Shown: one piece after another, positions 23,301 to 31,559 of the stretch
How positions within the stretch are numbered: the stretch's first letter is position 1
How the letters are laid out: each line of letters starts with the position of its first letter
Source of the DNA: Mesostigma viride
Lineage: Eukaryota > Streptophyta > Mesostigmatophyceae > Mesostigmatales > Mesostigmataceae
Direction: 5' to 3'
Length of the DNA stretch: 62,000 bases
Assembly: GCA_009746045.1 (NCBI GenBank)
Contig: RPFO01000017.1
Coordinates: 1,102,501-1,164,500 of the forward strand
The notes under the pieces: model-generated
Told to the model about the DNA's origin: nothing
The model's database searches: none
The model's input: only the letters and a program-made list of their open reading frames with translations
Position numbers and translations under genes: made by a program

Positions 23301-24545
23301 CCACGGACGGGTTGAACACCGACGCCAGTGATGGGGGGGGGGCATCCTTCCCAAAGGACGGCCTGTTCCGCAAGCAGCCGGTGATAGGGATAGAGATAGG
23401 ACCGGCAACGGGTGATAGGAAAAGAGATAGGACCGGCAACGCGTGATAGGGATGGAGATAGGGCGGGCAACAGGGTAACATGTGTCAAATACATGTTGTG
23501 ACAGAAGGCTGTACCCAGCACACAAGCAAACTGCATGTGCCGAGTTGGGGCATGCGGTTACGGTTGGGGCAGTGCGCCCCTAAGTGCGCCAACACACACG
23601 CTGCACATGCCACGACTACTGCAGAAAATAATAGGCAGAGACATCGCCCAGTACTACAAATTTGTGGCATGTCGCTACCCTTATCCTTGGGCCCACCCCC
23701 GAAACACCGAAGCTTCACCTTTTCGCCCCTCCATATTTCCGACTTCTTCATTGCCCAAAAGCCATTCCCTCGCCCCGCCCGCCTTCCCCCAGCGCCAGGC
23801 GGGCATTGCTTTGCTGTGTAGGAGACGTACATCCCAGCAAGCTGTCTCATTGATATATCCCGGCAACGTGAGGGCGGCGTGAATACCTGCACAGTCTTGC
23901 TAGCGTCTCTACATCCGGAATTTGTAGATAATTCTGCCCTCTCCGAAACACCTGACCACTGACACCTGAAACGCGGCCACCGTGTTTTTGTCACGGCAGC
24001 GACAACAATGGCAAAGCCGCCCGTTGCGAGAAAGCCATCCAGAGGACTTACCCCGTCAGATTTGCTTGAGTGAATAATAGCAGCGAGGCCACCCCACACG
24101 TCATGATGGTCATGCATTTCGTAGCAACAGCAACGTCTCCAACCTCTCCCTCTCGCGCACGTGCCGCCGCCGCCAAGGACACCGCTTCATGCAAGGCATC
24201 TACGATTTCGGCCAGAGTGGGTTTCCCGCCGTCGCTACCGGATATGCCAGACAGACCAAGACAACTCGCGCACTTTCGTAACGCGGACAAATATTCACCA
24301 TTTGTAACTAGTTGCACTATTTCGAGAAGGGTGGCGAGGCCTTCTGCGTGGGCCGCCGAATCGTCGAGACGGAAATCGCCGTCCGCCGCAAAGGGGGACA
24401 GAGTGGCCAGCAAAAGACGCTTTTCCAAATGCGTCAAATGGCGGAAGCTTGAGTCCTCCATACTGAGCGTCGCTTCACTAATCATGCAAGCATCACGACC
24501 GGCACGTGCAGGCATATATGCACGCAACGGCGAAGGGGTCCACAC
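8338..24545 (-). CDS. TTC27: Tetratricopeptide repeat protein 27 homologue, 18 exons, complete
   Basis: Exons 5' to 3': 24545-24052, 23362-23176, 22250-21445, 21047-20966, 20244-19848, 18859-18801, 17879-17790, 17109-17018, 16770-16594, 15994-15910, 14335-14277, 13749-13680, 12803-12712, 12249-12187, 10999-10513, 9963-9844, 9176-8979, 8433-8338. All junctions are GT-AG and in phase; 3,654 nt, 1,217 aa. Starts at 24485 or 24461 are equally possible. The order follows the TTC27 family: CGVASLLLFTQANLTG; WWPVTGSLWAARALL; VEDARAKCELAAGACGL; SLFESLSLWDHAISCYRLLG; CILGDLTKDDSCY; INPLYPDAWFSLGYAAIK; TQLDPENAEAWNN; WQLWDNYVTSAVDTGEYSKA. Human TTC27 has about 840 residues; the excess is Gly/Ala/Ser/Glu-rich linker. 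The family is a TPR helical scaffold; its cellular role is poorly defined. A 42-nt in-frame cassette (22828-22787) with good splice sites could be optional. Confidence 0.92.
8640..8950 (-). mobile_element. SINE-like family C copy inside last TTC27 intron
   Basis: Minus-strand reading matches 30880-31140: CTACTTCCTGCAAGGGTAGG, ACTACACCTGCTC.GGGTGCA, GTGCACCTGCACCA.TATGTA, TCATGGCTAAACAATGGCT, GGCGTCTCAGCAGAG. The copies share about 85 percent by eye. On the + strand the 3' end is ATATGCCCCTTCTCAGGGATATG, ACTCCCAACAGAG and a decayed TTTAATTGAATTTAAA tail. It occupies much of intron 8434-8978. Confidence 0.7.
10413..10530 (-). repeat. Copied 3' end and donor of TTC27 exon 15
   Basis: On the + strand, CCACCTTCCCCAGCAGGTCCT lies at 10409-10429 (exon-equivalent starting at 10413) and CTCACCTTCCCCAGCAGGTCCTT lies at the true exon end (10513). 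In sense this is AGGACCTGCTGGGGAAG followed by GTGGGG or GTGAGG. Spacing is 100 bases. Confidence 0.75.
11003..11326. repeat. 7-bp GGGCCAA array abutting TTC27 exon 15 acceptor
   Basis: About 46 nearly perfect units. In the sense strand (TTGGCCC) the array runs to within a few bases of the acceptor CCCACAG at 11000-11006, so repeat units supply the branch and pyrimidine region. Seven bases times three gives long open frames in several readings (LALGPWP-type peptide), which are artefacts. Confidence 0.95.
12544..12712 (-). repeat. Four degenerate copies of TTC27 exon 13 donor junction
   Basis: The true exon end on the + strand is ACTCACAGCGTGCCAATGTTGTTCCAAG at 12706-12733. The intron carries CTCAGTGTGCCGATGTTGTGCC (about 12660), CTCAGTGTGCCGATGTCGTTCC (about 12626), CTCAGTGTGCCGATGTTGTTCC (about 12591) and TTACAGCGTGCCAACGTTGTCC (about 12541). 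In most copies the donor GT has become GA. Confidence 0.8.
12815..12905. repeat. Tandem duplication in TTC27 intron 12
   Basis: A 45-base unit (GGGCACGAGCAAGGTGGTGAG, AGGAGGGGCGCCGCATGTATGCAC) is present twice, next to the acceptor side of exon 13 (upper end 12803). Confidence 0.8.
13195..13395. repeat. 37-bp minisatellite in TTC27 intron 12
   Basis: Five to six copies of a unit with CCCTCCATGGTGGCGGATGC and GAGCACGAACGCGCGCA. Confidence 0.85.
13479..13685 (-). repeat. 67-bp tandem copies of TTC27 exon 12 end plus donor
   Basis: The true exon end (sense GGCGGCATTAAG-type end at 13680, donor GTGAGACAC) is copied three times further into the intron with exon-equivalent boundaries at 13479, 13546 and 13613, a spacing of exactly 67. 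Each copy keeps TCTCACCTTGATGGCGGCGTA (one has TCTTACC, also a valid GTAAGA donor), then TATATAACCCCTTTGCTGA. Because 67 is not a multiple of three, use of an upstream copy would shift frame. Confidence 0.9.
14451..14645. repeat. 49-bp minisatellite upstream of TTC27 exon 11
   Basis: Four almost identical 49-base units with ATTGTGCCACATTCCCATCC and TATTCTAGAGTAGATTATCC, about 115 bases from the acceptor at 14335 on the minus strand. The rest of the 1.57-kb intron (14336-15909) shows no gene. Confidence 0.9.
16283..16600 (-). repeat. Degenerate copies of TTC27 exon 9 donor region
   Basis: The true junction on the + strand is ATACTCACAGCAGTCGCGG (about 16587). The intron holds GCACTCACAGCAGTGCCCC (about 16290), CACACAGCAGCACTCCTAC (about 16368) and GCACTCACAGCAGGACTCC (about 16492). 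In sense these are ..CTGCT followed by GTGAGTGCG. Confidence 0.6.
17906..18082. repeat. GGGT tetranucleotide array next to TTC27 exon 7
   Basis: About 44 perfect GGGT units on the + strand, so the sense strand is C-rich (ACCC). It lies 25 bases before the acceptor CTGCTCCCCAG of exon 17879-17790 and acts as an oversized pyrimidine-rich stretch. Confidence 0.95.
20226..20372 (-). repeat. Duplicated 3' splice site of TTC27 exon 5
   Basis: The string CTGGGCCTTGGCGTCCTCCTGCATT, holding the first coding bases of exon 5 and its acceptor, occurs at 20228-20252 and again at about 20335-20360. In sense both copies read AATGCAG/GAGGACGCC. The outer copy is 109 bases upstream and could serve as an alternative acceptor. 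Confidence 0.85.
20375..20640. repeat. 23-bp minisatellite in TTC27 intron 4
   Basis: About twelve copies of AGTCAATAAGAAGGTGTGTA plus TAT or TGT, some with a deletion. Confidence 0.9.
20737..21002 (-). repeat. 45-bp array of TTC27 exon 4 end plus donor, six donors
   Basis: GTAC (donor GTACGC in sense, except the outermost, GTACAT) occurs at 20737, 20782, 20827, 20872, 20917 and 20962, an exact 45-base period. Each unit is the last 14 to 15 codons of exon 4 plus the donor. All five extra units are open in the exon frame and would add a 15-residue repeat (VRKVSGVMGFCTQLQ) each. The shortest form, ending at 20966, gives the family-like LRMQVSGVMGFRTQHQ joined to EDAKAQLVLL. Confidence 0.93.
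22250..22420. repeat. Repeats of the acceptor region of TTC27 exon 3
   Basis: CACACGCGGCGACA/GATGC-type units (about four) follow the acceptor of exon 3 (upper end 22250; + strand CTGCCGACACACGCGGCGACA). Other copies begin CATGCCAACACACGCGGCGAC and CATGCCAACGCACGCGGCGAT. Confidence 0.7.
22638..22785. repeat. 24-bp minisatellite in TTC27 intron 2
   Basis: Six to seven copies of TGATTACTAGTGCAAAACCA plus TCCA. Confidence 0.9.
23113..23196 (-). repeat. 29-bp triplication of TTC27 exon 2 donor junction
   Basis: CACCTGCGGGACGCTGAC at the true exon end (exon from 23176) is preceded by CACCTGCGGGATGCTGAC at 23147 and TACCTGCGGGATGCTGAC at 23118, exactly 29 bases apart. All three keep a GT donor in sense (GTGAGC, GTGACT, GTAGGG). 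Confidence 0.92.
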
Positions 24546-25689
24546 CGATCACGTGCGCGTGCTTTTATGCCGTCAAGGTTTATTAACTTATTACCCCCGC
24601 GCCCGCGGGTGGACTTTCAGGCTGCTACAGGCTGTATGTAGCCCGCGAACTGCGCTAGGCTGCCACGAGGACGAAACCTTAATACTATCAGACGTTTGTC
24701 AGGTAAGGTTGGACTCACAAATAAGAACAACCAGTAGGGTTGTACCGAATAGCGTTTTGGCTTGCCGAATCGGATACTCGGACCAGGGGGGTGCCCCGAA
24801 CCCGATGCCGAATATATTTGGAGCCTCCCGATACCGATACCGAATATGTTCGGAGCTGAAGGGCCCTTCCCGAATCGAACACCGAATAGTTCTCCGAACT
24901 ATTCGGACGCCGATCGAATAATGACGACAGTAGCTACTATAACGTATTAGGTAGACAACTTGTATCATTTATATTAATGAGACTTATATTAATTATTTTG
25001 TATCAATTATATATTGAGATACACTTAGCGTTTAATACTTTAGACGAGCACAGTTGCCTTCCCTGCATAGTGCATTCAGCTTTTGGGCGTTGGCCTAACT
25101 CTGAGTCGGCGGAGGCATGACTGCGCCAGCTGGTGAGTGGAGGCTGGAGGCTGCGCCGCCCGCTAGTAGGGGTACTACTATTCGATATTCGGAACTACGA
25201 ATATATTCGTCGAATAGTAGGGTGTCCCGATTTCGATACCGAACATATTCGGAAGTAGAGCTTGCCTCCCGATACCGATACCGAATATGTTCAGACGGAC
25301 AGACCGTTCGCCGTATACTGAACATATTCGGTGTTCGGTTCGGTATTCGGGGGATATTCGGTATTCGGAACACTATTCGGTACAACCCTAACAACCAGGG
25401 ATTAGGGAACAACCAGGGAACAACTTTAAATTTCCGTAGGATCTGAGAGTCGCGACCACGGTCCTAGTTTGCTGACCTGGCACGAATTGGCATTCCAAGA
25501 GCAGATCGCAGAATGCCAGTTTCACCATGAGGTCCTTGCACCGTCTCCGGTTTCCATTTTCCAAGTTTTCCTGACTGTGGAGTGTGGACGCCCTCCGTTT
25601 TGCAGATAATACGCCTTTGCAAGAGTCCTCCGCTATTGAACTCGGATTCCGGGCAAAGGTTAACGCATAGTACTGTTAATCCATTCCGC
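24546..25689. promoter_or_regulatory. Divergent promoter region between TTC27 and the plastid-type gene
   Basis: The two genes are transcribed away from each other with 1.14 kb between their start codons, so both promoters lie here or at its edges. A hAT-like element occupies 24735-25390. No TATA box could be assigned with confidence. The interval otherwise holds no gene. Confidence 0.5.
24735..25390. mobile_element. Non-autonomous hAT-like element (656 bp) with 8-bp target duplication
   Basis: Perfect 18-base terminal inverted repeats TAGGGTTGTACCGAATAG (24735-24752) and CTATTCGGTACAACCCTA (25373-25390). The flanks carry the 8-base duplication ACAACCAG at 24727-24734 and 25391-25398. An 8-bp duplication and a (C/T)AGGG terminus are hAT hallmarks. 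The interior is two inverted halves rich in CCGATACCGATACCGAATA and CCGAATATGTTCGG-type subrepeats, which may be transposase binding sites. No transposase frame. The intact repeats suggest a fairly recent insertion. Confidence 0.92.
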
Positions 25690-26864
25690 ATGGCGACGGT
25701 GGCTTCCTCCTCGATTTCTTGCGCGCGAGTTCCTGGCAGTACAGCTACGACCACGTGTAGGCTTCCAACGACTAGAAGGCCTAGGGGAAACCACATTCTG
25801 CCATGCCCCAAAACGTTTCATTTCAAGGCCATGAAACCCAGCTTACGCTCGTGCGTGATCAGCTGCTCGGCTGATCAGGACCTTCGCCGGCTTGAGCTTT
25901 ACACGGAAGCAAGGGTATGTGGCCTGCCCACCTGCGGCAGTGAGAGAAGCTAGGGCGCCCTCCCTCCTTCTCGCTGTGTATATAGGGTTGAAGGTTCCTT
26001 TACTCTGTATTGGCACCCACGTGACGCAGTCACGTGCTTATTAATTAATTAATTAAGGGTATGTGACACATTGCCTATTTCTGCTTGCACACATGCAAGT
26101 AAGACTGCGGCGAGTGTATCGAGCTTACATTCGTCTCTGGGAAATTCGCGTTGCGTTCGCACCCTCAAATCGCCCTGCAGCCCGACCAGGTGATTGCCTT
26201 GACAGCGGAGGTGGGCAGCGATGAGGATTACATCCTCGTTTTCAGGGTACGTCCGCGTTTCTCTCTCTTGTTTTCTCGGCTCTTATCGCTTTTGCTGTAG
26301 TGGCTACTTGCGGTGTTGAAATGTGGCAGGTGACTCCCGTTGAGTGAGGCCGGGCCTCGATTATGGCTAATGATGATTATTTAACATGCCGTTGGCTACC
26401 TGGAAAATGAGGGGGCACTTGTCTGATATCGTTAGTTGTGTGCAGTTCAATTGATCACACCAAGCGACCGGGTTGTCAATGTCAGTGTCAAGATGCCACC
26501 CATAACGCTTCGTTGCTGTACACATGTATGACGCCGCAAGCCAAGCATTCTTTTTTTGTCGAGATTTTCGTGGCTGAATGTGCGAACATGATGCCAAACC
26601 ACATGACGCGGTCACCATGATGTATGGACATTCTTGATGTGTGGGACCGGTCATTGGCGCTTGTCGTTGGTGCAGGGGTTTTCTTCAAGTCTGATGAACC
26701 CCACCAGCAGTGATCCGGGAGAGTCACTGCTTCCACCAAGTGCTAAAATGGTCTCCCTGGACCTCATGGAAGCGCCCTACAATCCAAACAATCCCACCTA
26801 CATCCAAGAAGGGATGACATTTAGCCAATTTGAGGAGCAGTATCTAAAACGGTCTGGTTTGTGA
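25690..26864 (+). CDS. Small plastid-targeted-type protein, three exons (DUF7734-like)
   Basis: Exons 25690-25914, 26181-26246 and 26676-26864; phase 0 at both junctions; GT-AG introns; 159 aa. The N-terminus begins MATVASSSISCARV and is rich in Ser, Thr and Arg with no acidic residue for about 60 positions, which fits a chloroplast transit peptide. The mature part has LRRLELYTEAR, VGSDEDYILVFRGFSSSL, SAKMVSLDLMEAPYNPNNPT and TFSQFEEQYLKR. The pattern of an acidic strand, VFRGFSSSL and a later P-(Y/F)-NP-NPTYI reminds me of an uncharacterised plant/cyanobacterial family (DUF7734), but this is from memory. Function unknown. It is divergent from TTC27 and downstream of the hAT-like element. Other starts in this frame would be further upstream, but the Met at 25690 best opens the leader. 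Confidence 0.72.
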
Positions 26865-27360
26865 CAGCAATTCATGACTTGGGCAAGTGTTGCTTAAACA
26901 GTCGCAGAAGACGTACAGTGCTCATCAAGGTAGTGGGAATTGGGATGGCCGGAAACGCCAGCTATTGACACTCACGTTAGCCTGGGTGATTTCACTGTTG
27001 CCATACCTTTGATTGTATATATGCTGTCTAGCACCAGCTCCTGGCATCCTCATACATGCACAGCAGCCTGGAGGGTGATTAGAACTGCCCCTTTTTTTTT
27101 TGGCCAAAATTGTTATTTTATAAACCGCGTGCTCTATCGACATGCACTGATTACAGCCAACATAAAAATCACTCAAAGATATTGCATGCACATGCATATA
27201 TACAGCACGTAAATTAGCCGTGTGCAAGCTAGCTAGGCTTCGATGCATGCATGAATGCGGATGCATGTAGCCATGCACGGGCATGCATGCATGCGTTGTA
27301 TATATAACTATCGAACGTTGCTAAACTATATGCGCATTGATATCATCAGTACTGTCTCCT
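26865..27360. other. Intergenic region, no gene seen
   Basis: Downstream of the plastid-type gene. Contains AT-rich stretches and runs of GCATGCATGC, but no exon, RNA gene or clear element. Confidence 0.5.
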
Positions 27361-27361
27361 T

Positions 27362-27415
27362 AACTAATTAATTAATTAATTAGACTCGTGCTCCCGTTGG
27401 GGAGTCACGGAGCAT
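27362..27415 (-). mobile_element. SINE-like family A, end fragment
   Basis: TTAATTAATTAATTAG, then ACTCGTGCTCCCGTTGGGGAG and TCACGGAGCA, matching the tail end of family A. The body is missing and replaced by short GGAT repeats. Confidence 0.65.
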
Positions 27416-27529
27416 TAACCCCGATGGATGGATGGATGGGTGCAAACAGTCCTACCGGTCTAATCTATCTACATCACCTACCTACGACATCTATCTAACA
27501 GCATTCTAACTACAACATCTATCTAGACA

Positions 27530-28440
27530 GCCTCACGCTGCCCTAGGGGAGCTGTCTGGCGTGCCTCCCACGGGTTTGCACACGCGGGCGCTTCCCCACG
27601 GGGGGGGGCTCGTTGTCCTCTATGACCTGGGCCCACTTGGCCTTGTCCATCATCTTCTTCCAAATCACGGAGAGGCCTAGGCCCCCCATGTCCTCTACTA
27701 GCTGTTCTTTGAAGGTGCGGGCCTTGCGGCGTCTAACATCACTGGGCCCAGCCCACGTCAGGAGGTGCCGGCCAGGCTGAGCTGGTCGCAGTCCTGCGCG
27801 GGGGGGCCACGTGAGGTGTCTACCTGGTTGGTGCGAGCTAGGTGCCCTACTAGCTGCAGGTGTCGCTGCTTAATGGTGCTGGTGATATATGGCATGCCCT
27901 GGTACAGGTCCTCATTGCGGACATGAGCAGCATATCCTACTCTGAAAATGGAACGCAGCATGTTGGTGACCGCGCCGTCCAGCTTGCGGGCCAGGTCGGC
28001 GGTGAGGGTCCACGTCTCGGCCCCATACGTGAGAACAGAGAGGACGAGGACCTTGAACAGGTCCTGTTTCTCGATCTTGCCAAGGGGCTTGCGCCACAGG
28101 GCCCGGTACTGGCGTAAAGCGTGCCAGGCGAGGGAGATGCGATGGTCCACATCAACCTCGCAGCTGGGGAGCAGGCTGCCCAGCAGCTTGACGCGGTCCC
28201 GATACAGGACTCGAGAGCCGTCGAGGAGATAGAGGGGTGGCGGTGAGTGGGTGAGCCAAACCGCCAGGGCCTCCGTCTTCTTGCTGACCTCTATAGCCCC
28301 ACTGCACGGGCCTCGATAGCCAGGCAGTCAAGCCATGTCTGCACGTGCCCAGTGTCCTCGAAGAGGGTGGTGTCGTCTGCGTAGATGATGTCTGCCAGCC
28401 GAATCTTCGTGTCCGCTCCGCCATACTGTCTCATATGATG
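27530..28440 (-). pseudogene. 5'-truncated non-LTR retrotransposon (LINE), minus strand
   Basis: Minus-strand frames encode reverse transcriptase motif C in the form IIYADDTTLFED (about 28400), IEARAVGL, then ISLAWHALRQYRALWRKPLG, VLVLSVLTYGAETWTLTADL, MLRSIFRVGYAAH and RHLQLVGHLARTNQVDT down to about 27760. The RT motif region and the C-terminal part are in different frames, so it is dead. The 5' half (endonuclease and early RT) is absent. The C-terminal reading continues to a stop near 27540. Confidence 0.85.
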
Positions 28441-28484
28441 TATCAAGGAGACAACCAGCGCAGGCATATGTATAATCACATGTG

Positions 28485-29960
28485 CACATATGAGGCATTC
28501 GATACGGTTACATGGGACGCCCTGTGGGTGGTCCTTCACCTGTTCCGTGTCCCATCGTACATCGTTGAGATCATCCGCCAGTTCTATGAAGGGTCCCAAG
28601 CCCAGGTCCGTACCGCCGACGGCGTCACTCCGGCGTTCCCCCTGCACACCGGGGTGTGGCAGGGCTGTGTGCTCTCCCCATATCTATTCATCATTATGGT
28701 GGACTATATTATGCGGCGTGCACAAGCCCGCTTCGCCCGGGTGGAGGGGCGCCCGCCGGGGATCGAGATCACGGAGTACGCCAGCTACGGCGGGGTTGAC
28801 CCACCCTACCGCCTGAGCGATCTGATCTACGCTGATGACACGACACTCGTGGAAACCCCAGAGTCAGCCCAACTGTGCCGGCTAGACAGCTTATCACTGG
28901 AAGCGCGGGCGGTGGGGCTTATGATCAGCAAGAAAACGGAGGTCATGGCCATCGGCTTCCCTGCTGGGATAGCCCCACCCACCCTCCTCTTGCTGGACGG
29001 CAGCCCCGTCCCCCCGGCGACTCGCTTCAAGCTCCTTGGCAGCTGGCTTCCCTCCACGGCCGACGACATCAACACCCGCATTGGCCAGGCCTGGGCGGCC
29101 CTCCGCCCGGCGCCTCGACAGGTTCTGGACCTGTCGCTACCTGAGTGAGCGACGCAAGCGCATTCTGTTCAAGGCCCTTGTCCTCAGCATCCTCCTTTAT
29201 GGCTGCGAGGCGTGGACCGTGGACCAGGCGCTGAGCCAGCAGCTTGACGGCACCGTCACTCGAATGCTCCGTCATATCCTCGGCGTCCGCTACCAAGAAC
29301 GCCGGGCACCCGGGCCGAGCTCTACTGCGAGCTCCCTCTTGTCACCCATACCATCCGACACCGCCGCCTCCTCTTTGCCGGCCATCTTGCCCGCACAGAC
29401 CAGGTGAATACCGATGTGGGCCCTGCCGGGGGGCTTAAGACGGGCCAACCAGGTAGACACCTCCTCCTATGGCAGGGTCCCCTTGTCCCATCGCAACCCA
29501 CTGGCAAACTTGCGCGCGCCGGGCACCGGCGCGGCGCGACCCGGACATATGTGACACAACTGCTTGAAGATGGCAGGGCTTCTGGGACTATCCGTACTCC
29601 GCGCCCGCATGATTGACAAGGAGAAATGGGCTGCCATCTGCGATAAGCACCTTCCCGAGGGGTATGCTCCTGTTTTCTCCCCACGGGCCCCGCGGCCCGT
29701 TGCTAGCCAGGGTAGAAGTCCGCAGGTGGAGGTTATTGGTCCTGAGGATAGCCGCTACACTACCGCCTCGTCTGCCATTACAGTAGAGGACAGCTCGGAT
29801 GAGGATTACATCCCCATCTAGTGCTTAACGGTTGGGGGATGATGCAGACGATATTTGTTTAAACTTTTGTGTAATTATTTTTCTAATGAGATTAGCATAG
29901 TACTCCGTGGCATGCCTTTGCGCATGACACGCAAGTACTTACTTACTTACTTACTTACTT
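28485..29960 (+). pseudogene. 5'-truncated non-LTR retrotransposon (LINE), plus strand
   Basis: Starts within RT: EAFDTVTWDALWVVLHLFR, FPLHTGVWQGCVLSPYLF, LIYADDTTLVETPES, SKKTEVMAIGF, FKLLGSWLPS. After frameshifts near 29145 and 29310 it continues with LFKALVLSILLYGCEAWTVD, then RHRRLLFAGHLARTDQV, and ends in VEDSSDEDYIPI and a stop at 29821. The 3' UTR holds CATGCCTTTGCGCATG (stem-loop) and an ACTT-repeat tail (29935-29961). It is a different copy from the one at 27530-28440, with clear divergence between their RT motifs. The catalytic ADD is intact but the frames are broken. Confidence 0.9.
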
Positions 29961-30092
29961 ATGTGGCCGGAGCATGCGCATGCCGTCAAGAAACGGCCAC
30001 ACGTGGGGACCTATGCCAATTAAAAGCTTGATGTGCAGTACTGAATCGATTGCATGCATTCATTAAATTAATATTAAATTGGAACATTAATT

Positions 30093-30190
30093 AATTAATT
30101 AGACACGTGACTGCGTCACGTGAGCAGAAGTCCTCATTGGGAGGGGAACATGGGATGGAATGGATGAGGTAAGCTATCTAGGTCCTAGTA
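30093..30190 (-). mobile_element. SINE-like family B, copy 1
   Basis: TTAATTAATTAGACACGTGACTGCGTCACGTGAGC, then AGGGGAACATGGGATGGAAT and AAGCTATCTAGGTCCTAGTA. CACGTGAC/GTCACGTG is a perfect stem-loop just inside the TTAA tail. Other copies at 30695-30830 and, interrupted, 36540-36639. Confidence 0.75.
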
Positions 30191-30355
30191 CGTTACAGGT
30201 TTGTGGAACATATCTCCGTTTATCTCTGTTGGGAGTACATGTAGCACCTATCCCTGAGAAGGGGCATATTCTGATTTGGCACGCCGCAAAGGTGAGAACC
30301 ACTTGCGTTCAGTGCCGGTCCGCGGAAAACGCGGAAAACGCGATCTGCAAATGAA

Positions 30356-30413
30356 TCCGACCGGAATCGAACTGGGGACCTCTCGCACCAACTTTCGCTG
30401 ACTATAGGACGGA
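30356..30413 (-). pseudogene. tRNA-like sequence lacking the anticodon arm
   Basis: On the minus strand TCCGTCC at one end and GGTCGGA at the other pair at six of seven positions, like an acceptor stem. Between them is a B-box-like CAGTTCGATTCC preceded by GCGAGAGGTCCC and a D-arm-like TAGTCAGCGAAAGTTGG. The total of 58 bases is about 15 short of a tRNA and no anticodon stem can be drawn. It resembles the head of a tRNA-derived SINE, or a decayed tRNA (closest by eye to tRNA-Glu). Confidence 0.45.
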
Positions 30414-30694
30414 CGTCTCCGGATCCGAGGGCATCGCCAACTTACACCTACAGTCATCCGCAAAAGTTCTCCTTTCCGGGGAGTGATGCAAGCCTTTCGG
30501 ATTTGGTGCTAGATAAATCATTCGAGATTTGTGTGTGTAGGAGTACTACACACGTGTCTGCACTCGATCGAGACTTGTTCAGTCTCGAAACGTGAGACGG
30601 GCTGAACACGGCTGGAACCTTCTTAAGAGGGGAAGGGGGCGTAGCCGGTACTATCGAGATCAGCCAAGCGTATATGGAGCATATAGTAGGGGCA

Positions 30695-30830
30695 TATTAA
30701 TTAATTAATTAATTAATAGACACGTGACTGCGTCACGTGAGCATAAGTGCTCAGTGGGAGGGGAACATGGGATGGAATCATTGGAATGGATGGTATAAGC
30801 TATCTAGGTCCTAGTTACAGGGGACCGTGT
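30695..30830 (-). mobile_element. SINE-like family B, copy 2
   Basis: TTAATTAATTAATTAATAGACACGTGACTGCGTCACGTGAGC, then GTGGGAGGGGAACATGGGAT, GGAATGGATGGTATAAGCTA and TCTAGGTCCTAGTTACAG. Same order as copy 1, with a small insertion. Confidence 0.75.
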
Positions 30831-30879
30831 GGGCACCGCGGCCCGAATCGCTATGAATGCCATACTTGGTCACACGCGG

Positions 30880-31140
30880 ACCATATGCTAGGGGCATATG
30901 TATGGCTTTTAATACATTCAGGGCTACTTCCTGCAAGGGTAGGGTGTAGACTACACCTGCTCGGGGTGCATAAAGTGCACCTGCACCACTATGTATTCCA
31001 GCATCGAAGGTGCGGACTTTGGGTGGCATCATGGCTAAACAATGGCTTGGGCATGCATGGCGTCTCAGCAGAGTATAGCTCTAGAGCTGCATAGGCAAAG
31101 CTTGGCTGAATTCTTAATGCATATATATCATCATTGGGGA
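30880..31140 (+). mobile_element. SINE-like family C copy
   Basis: Matches the minus strand of 8640-8950 over most of its length (TACTTCCTGCAAGGGTAGGG, CTCAGCAGAGTATAGCTC, GAATTCTTAATGCAT). Its stem-loop end is truncated or diverged near 30880. Confidence 0.65.
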
Positions 31141-31292
31141 GTCCCATCATGGGCGCACATGCGCATAGGCGTGGGCCACGTGCTAATAAGCTAAGCCTGA
31201 CTAGTCTACACTACTGTTCAAAATTAGTTACTATATCTCCCTAGGCCGGGGGGGTTGCATGCAGGGATTGCATGACGTGTGACAACTATGCA

Positions 31293-31550
31293 TTAATTAA
31301 TTAATTAAACACGAGCCCGTTGGGGAGTCACGGAGCACCGAGGTGCTTTTAATCCCTGTGTGTGCACAACAGGAGAAAGGGCAGCGACCCCCAGTCTCCT
31401 TCATGCCAAAGGCATGCCACAGCTGCATTCGGGCGCGCTAGCTAAAAGGACATGCTAGCGATCCGGCAAACTGTGGGTGCAATAAGACCCATGTGAGCGT
31501 GGCATAATAACAAGTAGCGTGGGCAAGTAATCTGAACATAGCCAGGGCGT
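31293..31550 (-). mobile_element. SINE-like family A, copy 3
   Basis: TTAATTAATTAATTAAACACGAGCCCGTTGGGGAGTCACGG, then the full family A body to AAGTAATCTGAACATAGCC. The most complete partner of 7722-7975. Confidence 0.8.
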
Positions 31551-31559
31551 AGCATGGCT

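Noticed and set aside
25464-25811. Minus-strand frame that looks like a secreted protein (MWFPLGLLVVGSLHVVVAVL)
   Set aside because: It is antisense to the leader exon of the plastid-type gene, whose three exons join in phase and make a coherent protein.
26200-26246. Resemblance of exon 2 of the plastid-type gene to the LINE 3' end (GATGAGGATTACATCC in both)
   Set aside because: The match is short, and the exon encodes a conserved-looking strand (VGSDEDYILVFRGFSS) that continues into exon 3, so coincidence is likelier than exonisation.
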